From: Larkinella rosea
GTDB lineage: Bacteria; Bacteroidota; Bacteroidia; Cytophagales; Spirosomataceae
Assembly (NCBI RefSeq): GCF_003858635.1
Contig: NZ_RQJO01000008.1
Location: 186,001-250,000 of the forward strand
Direction of reading: 5' to 3'
Length of the DNA: 64,000 nucleotides
Shown: piece after piece, positions 52,048 to 62,200 of the stretch
Numbering within the stretch: position 1 is the first letter of the stretch
Layout: every line of letters begins with the position of its first letter
The notes under the pieces: generated by a model
Database searches by the model: none
What the model was told of the DNA's origin: nothing
Seen by the model: only the letters and a program-made list of their open reading frames with translations
Position numbers and translations under genes: made by a program

Positions 52048-52118
52048 TTTCGCGGGCGGCAACTCCGGCCGAAAACCGCTCGTTTGACCCTTCCTTCGAA
52101 CAAATAGTATGATGAAAT

Positions 52119-53120
52119 ATGGAATCTGAAGTCAACAAAAATTTGATATTTAGCTACTTCAACCGATCGGCTTCTCCGCTCCAGCGGGAGTTTATCGGGC
52201 AATGGTTGCGGGATAAAAAAAACGAGGAACTGTATTACGAATGGCTGGAAGAATGGGAAAACAGCCATCCACAATACTTGGCATCTACCGAAACCGCCCA
52301 AGAGCGATACATGGCTTTTATGGCCGAAAACCCCCATTCGGAGGAGGTTCCGGAAGTTACCCCCGCCCCCCTGAATCCGCAGCGCCCCCCCTGGACCCGC
52401 TGGCTGGTAGCCGCTTCGCTGTTCTTTTTGCTGGGGCTGGGTGCGCTGGTGTTTCGGCACGAACTTCAGTATAAGACCTACGAAACCGGTTTTGGCGAAA
52501 CGCAATCTTTCCGGTTGTCCGACGGCAGTGCGGTGATGCTAAACGCCAATTCGGCACTGAAAGTACCCCGCTGGGGATTCGGAAGCCGGACGCGCCACGT
52601 GCTGCTCACGGGGGAAGCCAATTTTTCGGTGACGCATACCGCCAACCACACCCGGTTTGTAGTCAAAACCGCCAACCATTGCCAAGTAGTCGTACTCGGC
52701 ACCGAGTTTACGGTTTTTGCCCGCAAACGCGGAGCCCGAGTCGTTCTCAACAAAGGCCAGGTGCGGTTTCAATACCAGTCCGGCACAACCTACAAACAGC
52801 TGACGATGAAACCCGGTGAACTGATCACGCTCGATCCGCAAAATAACGTCGCGCTGAAGAAGGTCCGTTCGTTGCCGCTGCACCCGACCTGGAGCGAAAA
52901 GCGGTTTGTGTTTGAAGAAACCCCGTTGCGGGAAGTGGCTTTTCTGCTCGAAGAAAATTACGGTTTACAGGTAAAAATCAAAGGCCCCGATCTGGCTGAC
53001 CGGGTGCTCATGGGCTCCTTTCGGGCTGATAACGTGGATCAGCTGCTGCAATCGATCTCTGAACTGCTGGACATCAACGTGGTTCGGCAAGGCAACCACG
53101 TTCAATTGACCAGTCATTAA
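52119..53120 (+). CDS. FecR family anti-sigma factor
   Basis: 333 residues. The cytoplasmic N-terminal part (about 1-85) should hold the sigma factor. One transmembrane helix (WLVAASLFFLLGLGALVF, about 90-108) is followed by the periplasmic FecR domain (FRLSDGSAVMLNANSALKVP, LLTGEANFSVTH, FVVKTANHCQVVVLGTEFTV) and a DUF4974-type C-terminal domain (FEETPLREVAFLLEENYGLQVKI) that contacts the STN domain of the receptor. Confidence 0.95.
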   Translation: MESEVNKNLIFSYFNRSASPLQREFIGQWLRDKKNEELYYEWLEEWENSHPQYLASTETAQERYMAFMAENPHSEEVPEVTPAPLNPQRPPWTRWLVAASLFFLLGLGALVFRHELQYKTYETGFGETQSFRLSDGSAVMLNANSALKVPRWGFGSRTRHVLLTGEANFSVTHTANHTRFVVKTANHCQVVVLGTEFTVFARKRGARVVLNKGQVRFQYQSGTTYKQLTMKPGELITLDPQNNVALKKVRSLPLHPTWSEKRFVFEETPLREVAFLLEENYGLQVKIKGPDLADRVLMGSFRADNVDQLLQSISELLDINVVRQGNHVQLTSH

Positions 53121-53156
53121 CGCAAACCATCTCAACCAGTTAACCCCTATCCAGGT

Positions 53157-56100
53157 ATGATTCATTCGCTACGAAGAGTCTCGAAAACGGGACTTTTGCT
53201 TACCCTACTGTTGTCGGAATACCCGCCGGTCTGGGCGCAGTCCGACCTGCTGGCCCGCCATGTGCAGCAGCGAAACACGAAGCTCGCTACCGGAGCGGTT
53301 CGCCAGCTAAAAGACGTTCTGGCCGACTTCAAATCCCGGTATAAGGTCGATATCCTCTTTGAACTTCGGGCGGTGGAAGGCTTTTCCGTGATGCCGGAAA
53401 CCCTCAAACCGGAGGCTGGTCTGGAAGCCAACCTGACCAGCGTGTTGCGGCCGCTGGGATTTCGGTATAAAAAAGTAAACCGCAGTTCGTACCTGGTTCT
53501 GGGCGATCGGAAATCCAGAAAAACCGCTGAACTGGAAATTCCGCTGGTCGAAATTGAACCGGTACAGCAGGCGCAGGCCGTGTTGCCGGAAAAGGCTCCA
53601 ACCGTCCTGGCGTCCTCGGCTAGTCCGGCGGAAGTGGTTGCCGTCGACCGGACGATCAGCGGTTCGGTAAAAAGCGAAACCGGCGAGGCCCTGCCCGGCG
53701 TCAGTGTGGTAGTTAAAAACACCACGCGCGGCACCTCAACCGACGGCGACGGCAATTACAAACTGAATGTGCCCGACGAAGCAACGACCCTGGTTTTTTC
53801 CTTCGTTGGGTACGTGAATCAGGAAATCGTCATTGGCAACCGTTCTACCGTTGACGTGCAGCTCGCGCCCGATCAGAAAACCCTGAACGAGGTCGTGGTG
53901 GTAGGCTACGGAGTTCAACGCAAATCGGATTTGACGGGCGCCGTCGGAACCGTCAAGGCGGAGGTGTTGCAGGAACGTCCGGCGGCTTCGCTCAACCAGG
54001 GGCTGGCGGGCCGGATTACGGGAGTCAACGTGTCGGTCAATTCCGGTCGTCCGGGTGGTCGCGCCAACATCCGCATTCGGGGAAACACGTCGGTGAGCGT
54101 GGCCAATAACCCGCTGTACGTCATCGACGGTGTAATTCTGAACGCAACCGGTTTGACCAACGGGAGCACGCCCATCGACTTCATCAATCCGAACGATATC
54201 GCGAGTATCGAAGTCCTGAAAGATGCGTCGGCCACGGCCATTTACGGCGCGCGGGGTGCGAACGGCGTGATCATGGTAACGACCAAACGGGGCAGCCAAA
54301 CCGGTGGCCGGGTGACGTACGACACGGATTTCAGCATCGGCGTGCTGCCCAAAAAGCTCGAATTGCTGAACTCGAAGGAGTTTTTACAGGTCGAAGACAT
54401 CGCATATGTCAACGCGCAGAAGTACGATCCGGTGGGCTGGGCCGGGGGCAAATACAAAGACCCCAAAACCAAACGCACAAACCCCTTGCTTTTCGATTCC
54501 AGTGGCAATCCGCTGTACAACACCGACTGGCAGGACGAAGCGTTCCAGAAGGCATTCACCCAAAACCACCAACTGTCGTTTGCGGGTGGTAACGGCAAGG
54601 ACAGCTACGGCGTTTACCTGGGGTATCGCAACGAAAACGGGCTGGTGAAAGAATCGTGGCTGAAGCGGTATGCGGGGCGGTTTGTGTTTGACAGTCAGAT
54701 CAAAAGCTGGCTGAAAGTGGGCGGGAGCCTGAGCTACAACGACCAGAACGAAAACCAGATCGACCCACTGGGTGGTGGCGGCATCATTGCCATGCGGCAG
54801 GTGCTGGAAGCGCTGCCGATCATTCCGGTGAAATACCCCGACGGCCGCTGGGGCGGCAATGAAGACTATCCGGGCATGGAAGGGGGCGGCAACCCGATCA
54901 ACATTCTGAAAGAACGGTTATTCTACATCAAAACCCAGACGATGCTGGGCAACGTATATGCCAACCTGAATCTGGCCAAAGGGCTGGAATTACGGACGAC
55001 GGTCGGGACCAACATCATCAACCAGCGGATTGATCTGTACAGCGGCCGGACGTTGAATTACATCTCCCGGAATCAGGGCGGTATCGCCAGCGTGACCAAC
55101 GAACGGCACAATTCCTGGCAGTTTGAAAACTACCTGACCTACAACCGGCGGTTTGCCGAAAAGCATGCGTTCACCGGTTTGTTGGGCCTTTCCTGGCAAC
55201 ACGTCGACCGGTTTACGGCGGTAGCGGCCACGCAGAACTTTCAGGATGACTACTTTTTGTTCAACAACCTCGGCGCGGGTTCCAACCCCCAGGCACCCAG
55301 TTCGTCGGCGGTGGCTTACGGTCTGAATTCGTACTTTGGCCGGGTTAATTACAGCCTGAAAGACAAGTACTTACTAACGCTGACCGGTCGGGTCGATGGT
55401 TCGTCCAAATTCGGTTCCGAAAACCGCTACGCCTTTTTCCCCTCGGCGGCTCTGGCTTGGCGGCTCACCGAAGAAGAATTCCTGAAAAGCATTCCGGCTA
55501 TATCCAACCTCAAACTCCGGACCAGCTACGGCGTTACGGGGAACTCCGAAATCACGGCCTATCAGGCACTCGCCGGGATGGGCAATTACTCGGTTATTTT
55601 CGGCGGAACCCGCGCCATCGGCATCGGAACGGGGCGGCTGGCGAACCCGGATTTGCGCTGGGAAAAAACGCACCAGATCGACGCCGGGCTTGAACTGGGC
55701 CTGCTCCAGAACCGGATTTCGGTGGAAGTCGATGTGTACCGGAAATTAACGACGGATATGTTGCTGAGCGCACCGGTTCCCTACAGCAGCGGTTACGAGA
55801 CGGTTTCCAAGAACGTGGGCAGCATGGAAAACCGGGGAATCGAGCTGGCGGTGAACAGCGTCAACGTCAACGCGAACGGTTTTTCCTGGAGCACGACTTT
55901 CAACGTGTCGTTCAATAAAAACAAGGTGATTGCACTCACCGGCGGCTCCGATATTTTTGTCGGTTCCACCGTTGTGCGGGAAGGCGAACCGGTTGGCTCG
56001 TTCTTCGGCTTCGTGCACCAGGGCACGTGGAGTACCTCCGAAGAATCGGAAGCGGCCAAATACCTGAAACGACCGGGTGACGTCAAATACCAGGATGTTA

Positions 56101-56651
56101 ATCAGGACGGTGTGATCAACGACAAAGACCGCGTGATCATCGGTCTCGGGATTCCGAAAACGTTCGGAACGTTTCTGAACACCTTCAAATACAGGAACTT
56201 CGATCTGACGGTCGATCTGCAATTCATGACCGGCAATGATGTGTTGTACCGGAGCGAACACTCGGCGGAAGACCGCCAGGGCATTGCCAACAGCTTCAAA
56301 ACCGTGCTGAATGCCTGGACGCCGGAAAACCAGAATACGCCCATTGCCCAGTTGCGACCGGTTTCTGCCGGGTACAACACCAACGAGGATACGCACCGCG
56401 TGAAAGATGGTTCGTTCCTGCGGGGCCGGAACCTGCTGCTGGCCTACACCTTTTCGCCCACGACCGTCGAAAAGCTAAAACTGAACCGCCTGCGGGCCTA
56501 TGCCTCCGTGCAGAACTTCTTTTTAAGTACCAAATATCCGGGCTACGATCCGGAAGTATCGACGACCGGAAATGCCTTCGATCAGGGCGTCGCGCTGTAC
56601 GATTATCCGAAACCGCGGGTATTTATGGTCGGTCTGAATATTGGTCTCTAA
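53157..56651 (+). CDS. SusC/RagA family TonB-linked outer membrane protein with STN domain
   Basis: 1164 residues. Signal peptide (cleavage near VWAQ); STN domain about 45-115 (LKDVLADFKSRYKVDILFEL; LGFRYKKVNRSSYLVLGD); CarboxypepD_reg about 175-250 (ISGSVKSETGEALPGVSVVVKNTTRGTST); EVVVVGYGVQRKSDLTGAV; plug with NPLYVIDGVILN and KDASATAIYGARGANGVIMVTTKRG; then the barrel. The STN domain marks it as the signal-transducing partner of the FecR and sigma factors just upstream. With the next gene's SusD it takes up an unknown glycan or sugar derivative. Confidence 0.97.
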   Translation: MIHSLRRVSKTGLLLTLLLSEYPPVWAQSDLLARHVQQRNTKLATGAVRQLKDVLADFKSRYKVDILFELRAVEGFSVMPETLKPEAGLEANLTSVLRPLGFRYKKVNRSSYLVLGDRKSRKTAELEIPLVEIEPVQQAQAVLPEKAPTVLASSASPAEVVAVDRTISGSVKSETGEALPGVSVVVKNTTRGTSTDGDGNYKLNVPDEATTLVFSFVGYVNQEIVIGNRSTVDVQLAPDQKTLNEVVVVGYGVQRKSDLTGAVGTVKAEVLQERPAASLNQGLAGRITGVNVSVNSGRPGGRANIRIRGNTSVSVANNPLYVIDGVILNATGLTNGSTPIDFINPNDIASIEVLKDASATAIYGARGANGVIMVTTKRGSQTGGRVTYDTDFSIGVLPKKLELLNSKEFLQVEDIAYVNAQKYDPVGWAGGKYKDPKTKRTNPLLFDSSGNPLYNTDWQDEAFQKAFTQNHQLSFAGGNGKDSYGVYLGYRNENGLVKESWLKRYAGRFVFDSQIKSWLKVGGSLSYNDQNENQIDPLGGGGIIAMRQVLEALPIIPVKYPDGRWGGNEDYPGMEGGGNPINILKERLFYIKTQTMLGNVYANLNLAKGLELRTTVGTNIINQRIDLYSGRTLNYISRNQGGIASVTNERHNSWQFENYLTYNRRFAEKHAFTGLLGLSWQHVDRFTAVAATQNFQDDYFLFNNLGAGSNPQAPSSSAVAYGLNSYFGRVNYSLKDKYLLTLTGRVDGSSKFGSENRYAFFPSAALAWRLTEEEFLKSIPAISNLKLRTSYGVTGNSEITAYQALAGMGNYSVIFGGTRAIGIGTGRLANPDLRWEKTHQIDAGLELGLLQNRISVEVDVYRKLTTDMLLSAPVPYSSGYETVSKNVGSMENRGIELAVNSVNVNANGFSWSTTFNVSFNKNKVIALTGGSDIFVGSTVVREGEPVGSFFGFVHQGTWSTSEESEAAKYLKRPGDVKYQDVNQDGVINDKDRVIIGLGIPKTFGTFLNTFKYRNFDLTVDLQFMTGNDVLYRSEHSAEDRQGIANSFKTVLNAWTPENQNTPIAQLRPVSAGYNTNEDTHRVKDGSFLRGRNLLLAYTFSPTTVEKLKLNRLRAYASVQNFFLSTKYPGYDPEVSTTGNAFDQGVALYDYPKPRVFMVGLNIGL

Positions 56652-56669
56652 CCCCCAAACTGCATCACG

Positions 56670-58175
56670 ATGAAACGAACGATAAAAACCGCCAGCCACT
56701 GGCTGCTCTGTGCCGCCCTGGTGTTGAGCGGAGCGGGTTGCTCCGACTTTCTGGACGAGGCCGATCAATCCAATTTTACGGTTGAAAATTACTTCACCAA
56801 ACCCGAACACGCCACCAGTGCCGTCAATTCGATTTACGAAAACCTGAAAACCACCACCGGGGGCGGTTTTAACGGGGCGCCGTGGATGATGCTCGAATTT
56901 GCGACCGGACTGGCCAATACCGAACTCGGACAGGCCGTCAACAGCATTTTTGTGCGCAACCTGGTCAACACCTCCGACAACGAATATGGCCGGGTGTACT
57001 GGGTGGCCAGCTACAAGGGAATCGGTAACGCCAACCTCGCCATTGCCAAAATACCGGCCATTGCGATGGACGAAGCAACCAAGAAGAAGGCGCTGGGCGA
57101 AGCCCGGTTTTTACGCGCCTGGTACTATTTTAATTTGGTCCGGATTTTTGGCAAAGTCCCCATCATCACCGATCCGGTGGGGTTAACGTCCGAAAATCTC
57201 TATCCTGAACAGGCCACGGAAGAGGCCGTTTACAAAGTAATTGTCGATGATCTGGTGGAGGCTGAAGCCTCGGGCCTGCCGTACCTCGACAAATCGGGCC
57301 GGGTGTCGCTGGGGGCGGTGAAGTCGCTGCTAGCGAGTGTTTACCTGACAATGGCCGGTTTTCCGCTGCAAAAAGGAGCGGAGTATTTCAAGAAAGCCGC
57401 CGATAAAGCCAACGAGGTGATTACGTCCAACCAGTACAGCCTGTTTACTTCGTACGACGATCTGCACGATCCGGCCAAAAAGAATATCGGCGAGAATATT
57501 TTTATGGTGCAGTTTGCGGCCAATATTCAGCCATCCGGCTGGCAGACGTCGATCATTCCGTATAATCAGGGCATTTCGGCGTATTCGGATGAAACCGGGG
57601 CGGTTTTTGCCAACAAGGAGTTTGTGGAATCATACGAAAAAGGCGACAAACGGGCCGAAGAAAAGCAGTTTTATTACCGGACTTACACGCTGAGTGACAA
57701 CCGGACCAAAACCGTGGATCTCGGCGGTTATTACATTTACAAACATTTCGATACGGCCGCCCACCTGACCACCACCAGCAGCGATCTGAACTGGCCGCTG
57801 CTGCGCTACGCCGAGGTGTTGCTGACCTACGCCGAAGCCGCCAACGAAGCCTCGGGGCCCACGGCGGATGCGCTGGAAGCCGTCAATAAAATCCGGCGCC
57901 GGGCGAATCTGCCCAACCTCACCGGCCTGACCAAAGAGCAGTTGCGTGAAGCCGTCTGGCGGGAACGCTGGTTTGAACTGAGCTTCGAAAACAAAACCTG
58001 GTTCGACATGGCGCGGCTGCGCAAAGCGTTCAACGTTTCGACCAGAACGTTTGAAAATTATGTTGGCCATAAGTTTTCGTACGGACCGGTTTTGAAAGAA
58101 CGCGAACTGCTTTTCCCGATTCCAACGGCCGAAATTCGGAATAATAACAAGCTGAAACAAAATACCGGTTATTAA
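56670..58175 (+). CDS. SusD/RagB family nutrient-binding lipoprotein
   Basis: 501 residues. Lipoprotein signal ending LVLSGAGC; SDFLDEADQSNFTVENYFTKPEHATSAVNSIYENL is typical SusD. FLRAWYYFNLVRIFGKVPIIT and the C-terminal WRERWFELSFENKTWFDMARL and LFPIPTAEI are family hallmarks. It starts 18 bp after SusC. Confidence 0.96.
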   Translation: MKRTIKTASHWLLCAALVLSGAGCSDFLDEADQSNFTVENYFTKPEHATSAVNSIYENLKTTTGGGFNGAPWMMLEFATGLANTELGQAVNSIFVRNLVNTSDNEYGRVYWVASYKGIGNANLAIAKIPAIAMDEATKKKALGEARFLRAWYYFNLVRIFGKVPIITDPVGLTSENLYPEQATEEAVYKVIVDDLVEAEASGLPYLDKSGRVSLGAVKSLLASVYLTMAGFPLQKGAEYFKKAADKANEVITSNQYSLFTSYDDLHDPAKKNIGENIFMVQFAANIQPSGWQTSIIPYNQGISAYSDETGAVFANKEFVESYEKGDKRAEEKQFYYRTYTLSDNRTKTVDLGGYYIYKHFDTAAHLTTTSSDLNWPLLRYAEVLLTYAEAANEASGPTADALEAVNKIRRRANLPNLTGLTKEQLREAVWRERWFELSFENKTWFDMARLRKAFNVSTRTFENYVGHKFSYGPVLKERELLFPIPTAEIRNNNKLKQNTGY

Positions 58176-58343
58176 CGAACCGTTTTCTGGAAAGGTTGCC
58201 CGGGCTTCTGTATCGCATCATTCATCCCTGAGCGATGCAGAAGCCCGGTTTGCTGCGCGAAAACCGGTTAAAATTTAAATTAATAGGTATATTCGGCGCT
58301 TGATCGACTTATCATAAAGAGTTTTCCCAAAACCGTACTTTGC

Positions 58344-59237
58344 ATGAAAATCAAACGCAGTGCTTTTTTGCAACAGACCTCCGGCTTGCTGGGACTCGCC
58401 GGCCTGCTGAGTCTGGCCGAAAACGAAGCCCTCGCCAACCGCCCGAAATCTGCCGGAAAACCGCATGTGGTTTTTGTGACGGGCGACCATGAATACAGTG
58501 GCGAATTGACCCTGCCGCTGATTGCCGCCGAACTGGAAAAGAATTACGGTATGCGGACCACCGTGCTGAAATCCGTGCCCGATTACAACGGCGAAAAAGA
58601 CATTCCCGGCCTGGAAGCCCTGCGCGACGCCGATCTGGCGGTTTTTTACCTGCGCTGGCGGCTGCTTCCGCAGGAACAACTGGACTACATCGACGCTTAC
58701 CTCAAATCCGGCAAACCGGTCGTCGGTTTCCGCACCACCACCCACGCCTTCAACTACCCGGAAGGTGACCCCCGGATACGCTGGAATTCCTTCGGTGAAT
58801 TTGCGTTCGGCAGTCCGCCGGGCTGGGGCGGAGCGGCCAAACACACGCACTACGGCCATAAGAGTACGACCGATGTCACGATTATTCCGGAAGAAGCCAA
58901 AAATCCGATTCTGACGGGTGTTGCGCCTTCGTTTCACGTTTCGTCCTGGCTGTACCGCGTCAAACCCGATTACCCGGCCAAAGGTGCCACGCTCCTGCTG
59001 ACGGGCAAATCCGTTAATCCCGACAAAGCCGACATCGAAAATCCGGTGGCCTGGACCTGGAAAAACCAGTGGGGCGGCCGCGCTTTCATGACGACGATGG
59101 GCCACCCGGAAGATTTTCAGGTCGAATCGTTCCAGCACCTGGTCATCAACGGCATCCACTGGGCGCTGGGCAAACCGGTTCCGAAAAAATGGAAGGGCAA
59201 AATTGACATCAACGTTCCGTACGGTCACCCAAAATGA
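58344..59237 (+). CDS. Secreted ThuA-domain protein
   Basis: 297 residues with an export signal (MKIKRSAFLQQTSGLLGLAGLLSLAENEALA, Tat-independent in look, since no RR is present). The ThuA/glutamine-amidotransferase-like fold is shown by HVVFVTGDHEYSGELTLPLIAAELEKNYG, DADLAVFYLRWRLLPQEQLDYIDAYLKSGKPVVGFRTTTHAF, and WKNQWGGRAFMTTMGHPEDF. ThuA proteins are linked to trehalose and other disaccharide catabolism; exact chemistry is unclear. A near -7 box (TACTTTG) lies just before the ATG. It is followed after 55 bp by the PVC-type cytochrome fusion. Confidence 0.92.
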   Translation: MKIKRSAFLQQTSGLLGLAGLLSLAENEALANRPKSAGKPHVVFVTGDHEYSGELTLPLIAAELEKNYGMRTTVLKSVPDYNGEKDIPGLEALRDADLAVFYLRWRLLPQEQLDYIDAYLKSGKPVVGFRTTTHAFNYPEGDPRIRWNSFGEFAFGSPPGWGGAAKHTHYGHKSTTDVTIIPEEAKNPILTGVAPSFHVSSWLYRVKPDYPAKGATLLLTGKSVNPDKADIENPVAWTWKNQWGGRAFMTTMGHPEDFQVESFQHLVINGIHWALGKPVPKKWKGKIDINVPYGHPK

Positions 59238-59292
59238 GAGCGGTTTTTGCCCGTCTGCGTGACCAAACTCACATAGCTAAACCCATTGACTA

Positions 59293-62200
59293 ATGATGAA
59301 TAAATCCCGCATATTCAGCCTCGTCGGCCTGGTGGGCGTGGTTGGATTGGCCTTTGTCGCGTTCACGGCTTTCCAAACCGGTCCACCGACGCTGACCCTC
59401 CAGAAAGGTTCGCACATCATGCTGCTCGGCAACAACCTGGGGTCGCGGATGATGAATTACGACAATTTCGAAACTGAGCTGCACGTTCGCTACCCGGAAA
59501 ATTCGCTGCACATCCGCAACATGTGCGACGGGGGCGACACGCCCGGTTTTCGGCCCCACGCCAGCCGGAATTCGCCCTGGGCATTTCCCGGTGCCGAAAA
59601 ATTTCAGACCGAATACGCCAATCCCTCCCAGAGCGAAGGCCATTTCGAAACCCCCGATCAGTGGCTGACCCGGCTGAAAACCGACATTATTGTGGCTTTT
59701 TTTGGCTACAACGAATCGTTTCAGGGACCGGAAAAGCTGGAAAACTACAAAGCCGAACTGGATGCGTTCATTAAATGGACGCTGAGCCAGAAATACAACG
59801 GCAGCTCGGCTCCGCAACTCGCCATTGTATCGCCGATCGCGTTCGAAGATTTATCGGGCAAGATGGATTTGCCGAACGGCAAGAAGGAAAACGAGAATCT
59901 GGCCTTGTACACCAAAGCTATGAAGGAGGTTGCCGACAAAAACAAGGTGCTTTTTGTCGATGCCTTCACGCCTTCGCAGCAGTGGTACGCCAGCACGGCG
60001 GGCGATCTGACCATCGACGGTTCGCAGTTGAACGAAGAAGGCTACAAAAAGCTGGGTTTGCTGCTGGTTGATCAGATCTTTGGAAAAGCACCGAAAAAAG
60101 CCGAAGCCAACCGGGCGCTGATTCACGACGCCGTGATGGAGAAAAACTGGATGTGGCACAACGACTTCAAAATTCCGAACGGTGTGCACGTGTACGGTCG
60201 GCGCTACAATCCGTTTGGGCCGGACAACTACCCCGCCGAGATCCAGAAAATCCGCGAAATGACCGACATCCGCGATCAGGCGGTTTGGCTGGCGGCATCG
60301 AAAGGGCAGAAAACGGACCTCGCGGCTGCGGACAAAAACACGTCCCCGCTGCCGCCGGTTAAAACTAACTTCAATCCGGAGAAAAACGGGAGTCTGACGT
60401 ATCTCTACGGAAAGGATGCGCTGGCGAAGCTGAAAGTACCAGCGGGCTACCAGATTGAACTTTTTGCGTCGGAAGAAGAATTTCCGGATCTGGCCAAACC
60501 CATGCAGATGTCGTTCGACAACAAAGGACGCCTGTGGGTGGCCTGTATGCCGAGTTATCCGCACTACAAACCGGGCGACACGAAACCGAACGATAAAATC
60601 ATTATTCTGGAGGATACGAACGGCGACAACAAGGCCGACAAACAGACGGTTTTTGCCGATCACCTGCACCTGCCGCTCGGTTTTGAAATCGCGAAGGAAG
60701 GTGTTTACGTGTCGCAGGGAACCAACCTGAAATTGTTCACCGATACAAACGGCGACGAAAAAGCCGACAAAGTGGAAATTCTGCTGAGCGGTTACGACGA
60801 CCACGACACCCACCACAACAGCCACGCCTTCTGCGTCGATCCTTCGGGAGCTATTTATTCGGGCGAAGGGGTTTTTCTGCATACCAACGTGGAAACATCC
60901 TACGGCCCGGTTCGGGCGACGAACGGCGGTTTTTACCGCTACACGCCCCAGCGCCACAAACTGGAGCGAACCGCCCAGCTCTCGATTCCGAATCCCTGGG
61001 GGATTGCCTTCGACGACTGGGGACAGCCATTTTTTGCCGAAACGTCCAGCCCGGATGTGCGCTGGATGATGCCGGGATCGGTGCTGCCGCGCTACGGCCA
61101 GGCCACCCACAAATCGGTTCAGTTGGTCGAAGAAGCGCACCGGGTTCGTCCGACGTCCGGTCTGGAATTTGTGTCCAGCCGCCATTTCCCCGACGAATTA
61201 CAGGGCGATTTCCTGATCAACAACACGATCGGTTTTCTGGGCATGAAGGAACACACGCTGGTGGACGACGGAACCGGTTACAAAAGCAAGCACCGCATGG
61301 ATCTGGTGGTGAGCGAAGACCGCAATTTCCGTCCCGTGGACATGGAATTTGCGCCCGATGGTTCGCTGTACCTGATCGACTGGCACAACATTCTGATCGG
61401 CCACATGCAGCACAACGCCCGCGATCCGCTGCGCGACCACTCCCACGGACGGGTTTACCGGATTACGTATCCGTCGCGGCCGCTGGTCAAACCGGCAAAA
61501 ATCGACGGCGCCACGATCGAAGAACTGCTCGACAACCTGAAACTGCCCGAATACCGCACCCGCTACCGCACCCGGCGCGAACTGCGCGGGCGGGATGTCA
61601 ATCAGGTCCTGACGAAACTAAACACCTGGGTCGCCAAACTCGACAAAAACGACCCGCGCTACGAACACCACGTGCTGGAAGCGCTGTGGGTAAGCTGGGG
61701 CATGAACAAAGTCGATCAGAAACTGCTGCGGCAAATGCTGAATGCCAAGGATTACCACGCCCGGGCCGCGGCCGTTCAGGTGGTGCGCTATACCGGCCAT
61801 CAGGTGCCCGAGCAGGCGGATTTGCTGATGCAGGCCGTGAAAGACGACAACAGCCGGGTTCGTCTGGACGCGATTGTAGCCGCTTCCTGGATTGGCAAGG
61901 AGAAAGGGCTGCCAATCCTGGCCGAAGCCGCCAAAAAACCGCTGGACGACTGGATGGTGCATGCCTATGAAACCGCCGTGGCCCACCTGAAAGGCGAGAA
62001 CGTCAAACCGCTGAAGGAGAAGGCAACGGTCTCTTCGTTGAAAGGCGCCGAACTGGCGCTCTACAACGCGGGCAAGGAAATTTACGGCAAGGAAGGTTAT
62101 TGCACGACCTGCCACCAGGCCGACGGCAAAGGGCTGGCGGCTTCCGGTTTTCCGCCCCTGAACGGCACGCCCTGGGTCATCGGGAACGAAGAACGATTGA

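Noticed and set aside
59851-61185. 444-residue minus-strand ORF
   Set aside because: Antisense shadow of the cytochrome fusion; repetitive Arg/Val/Phe composition typical of GC-rich antisense frames.
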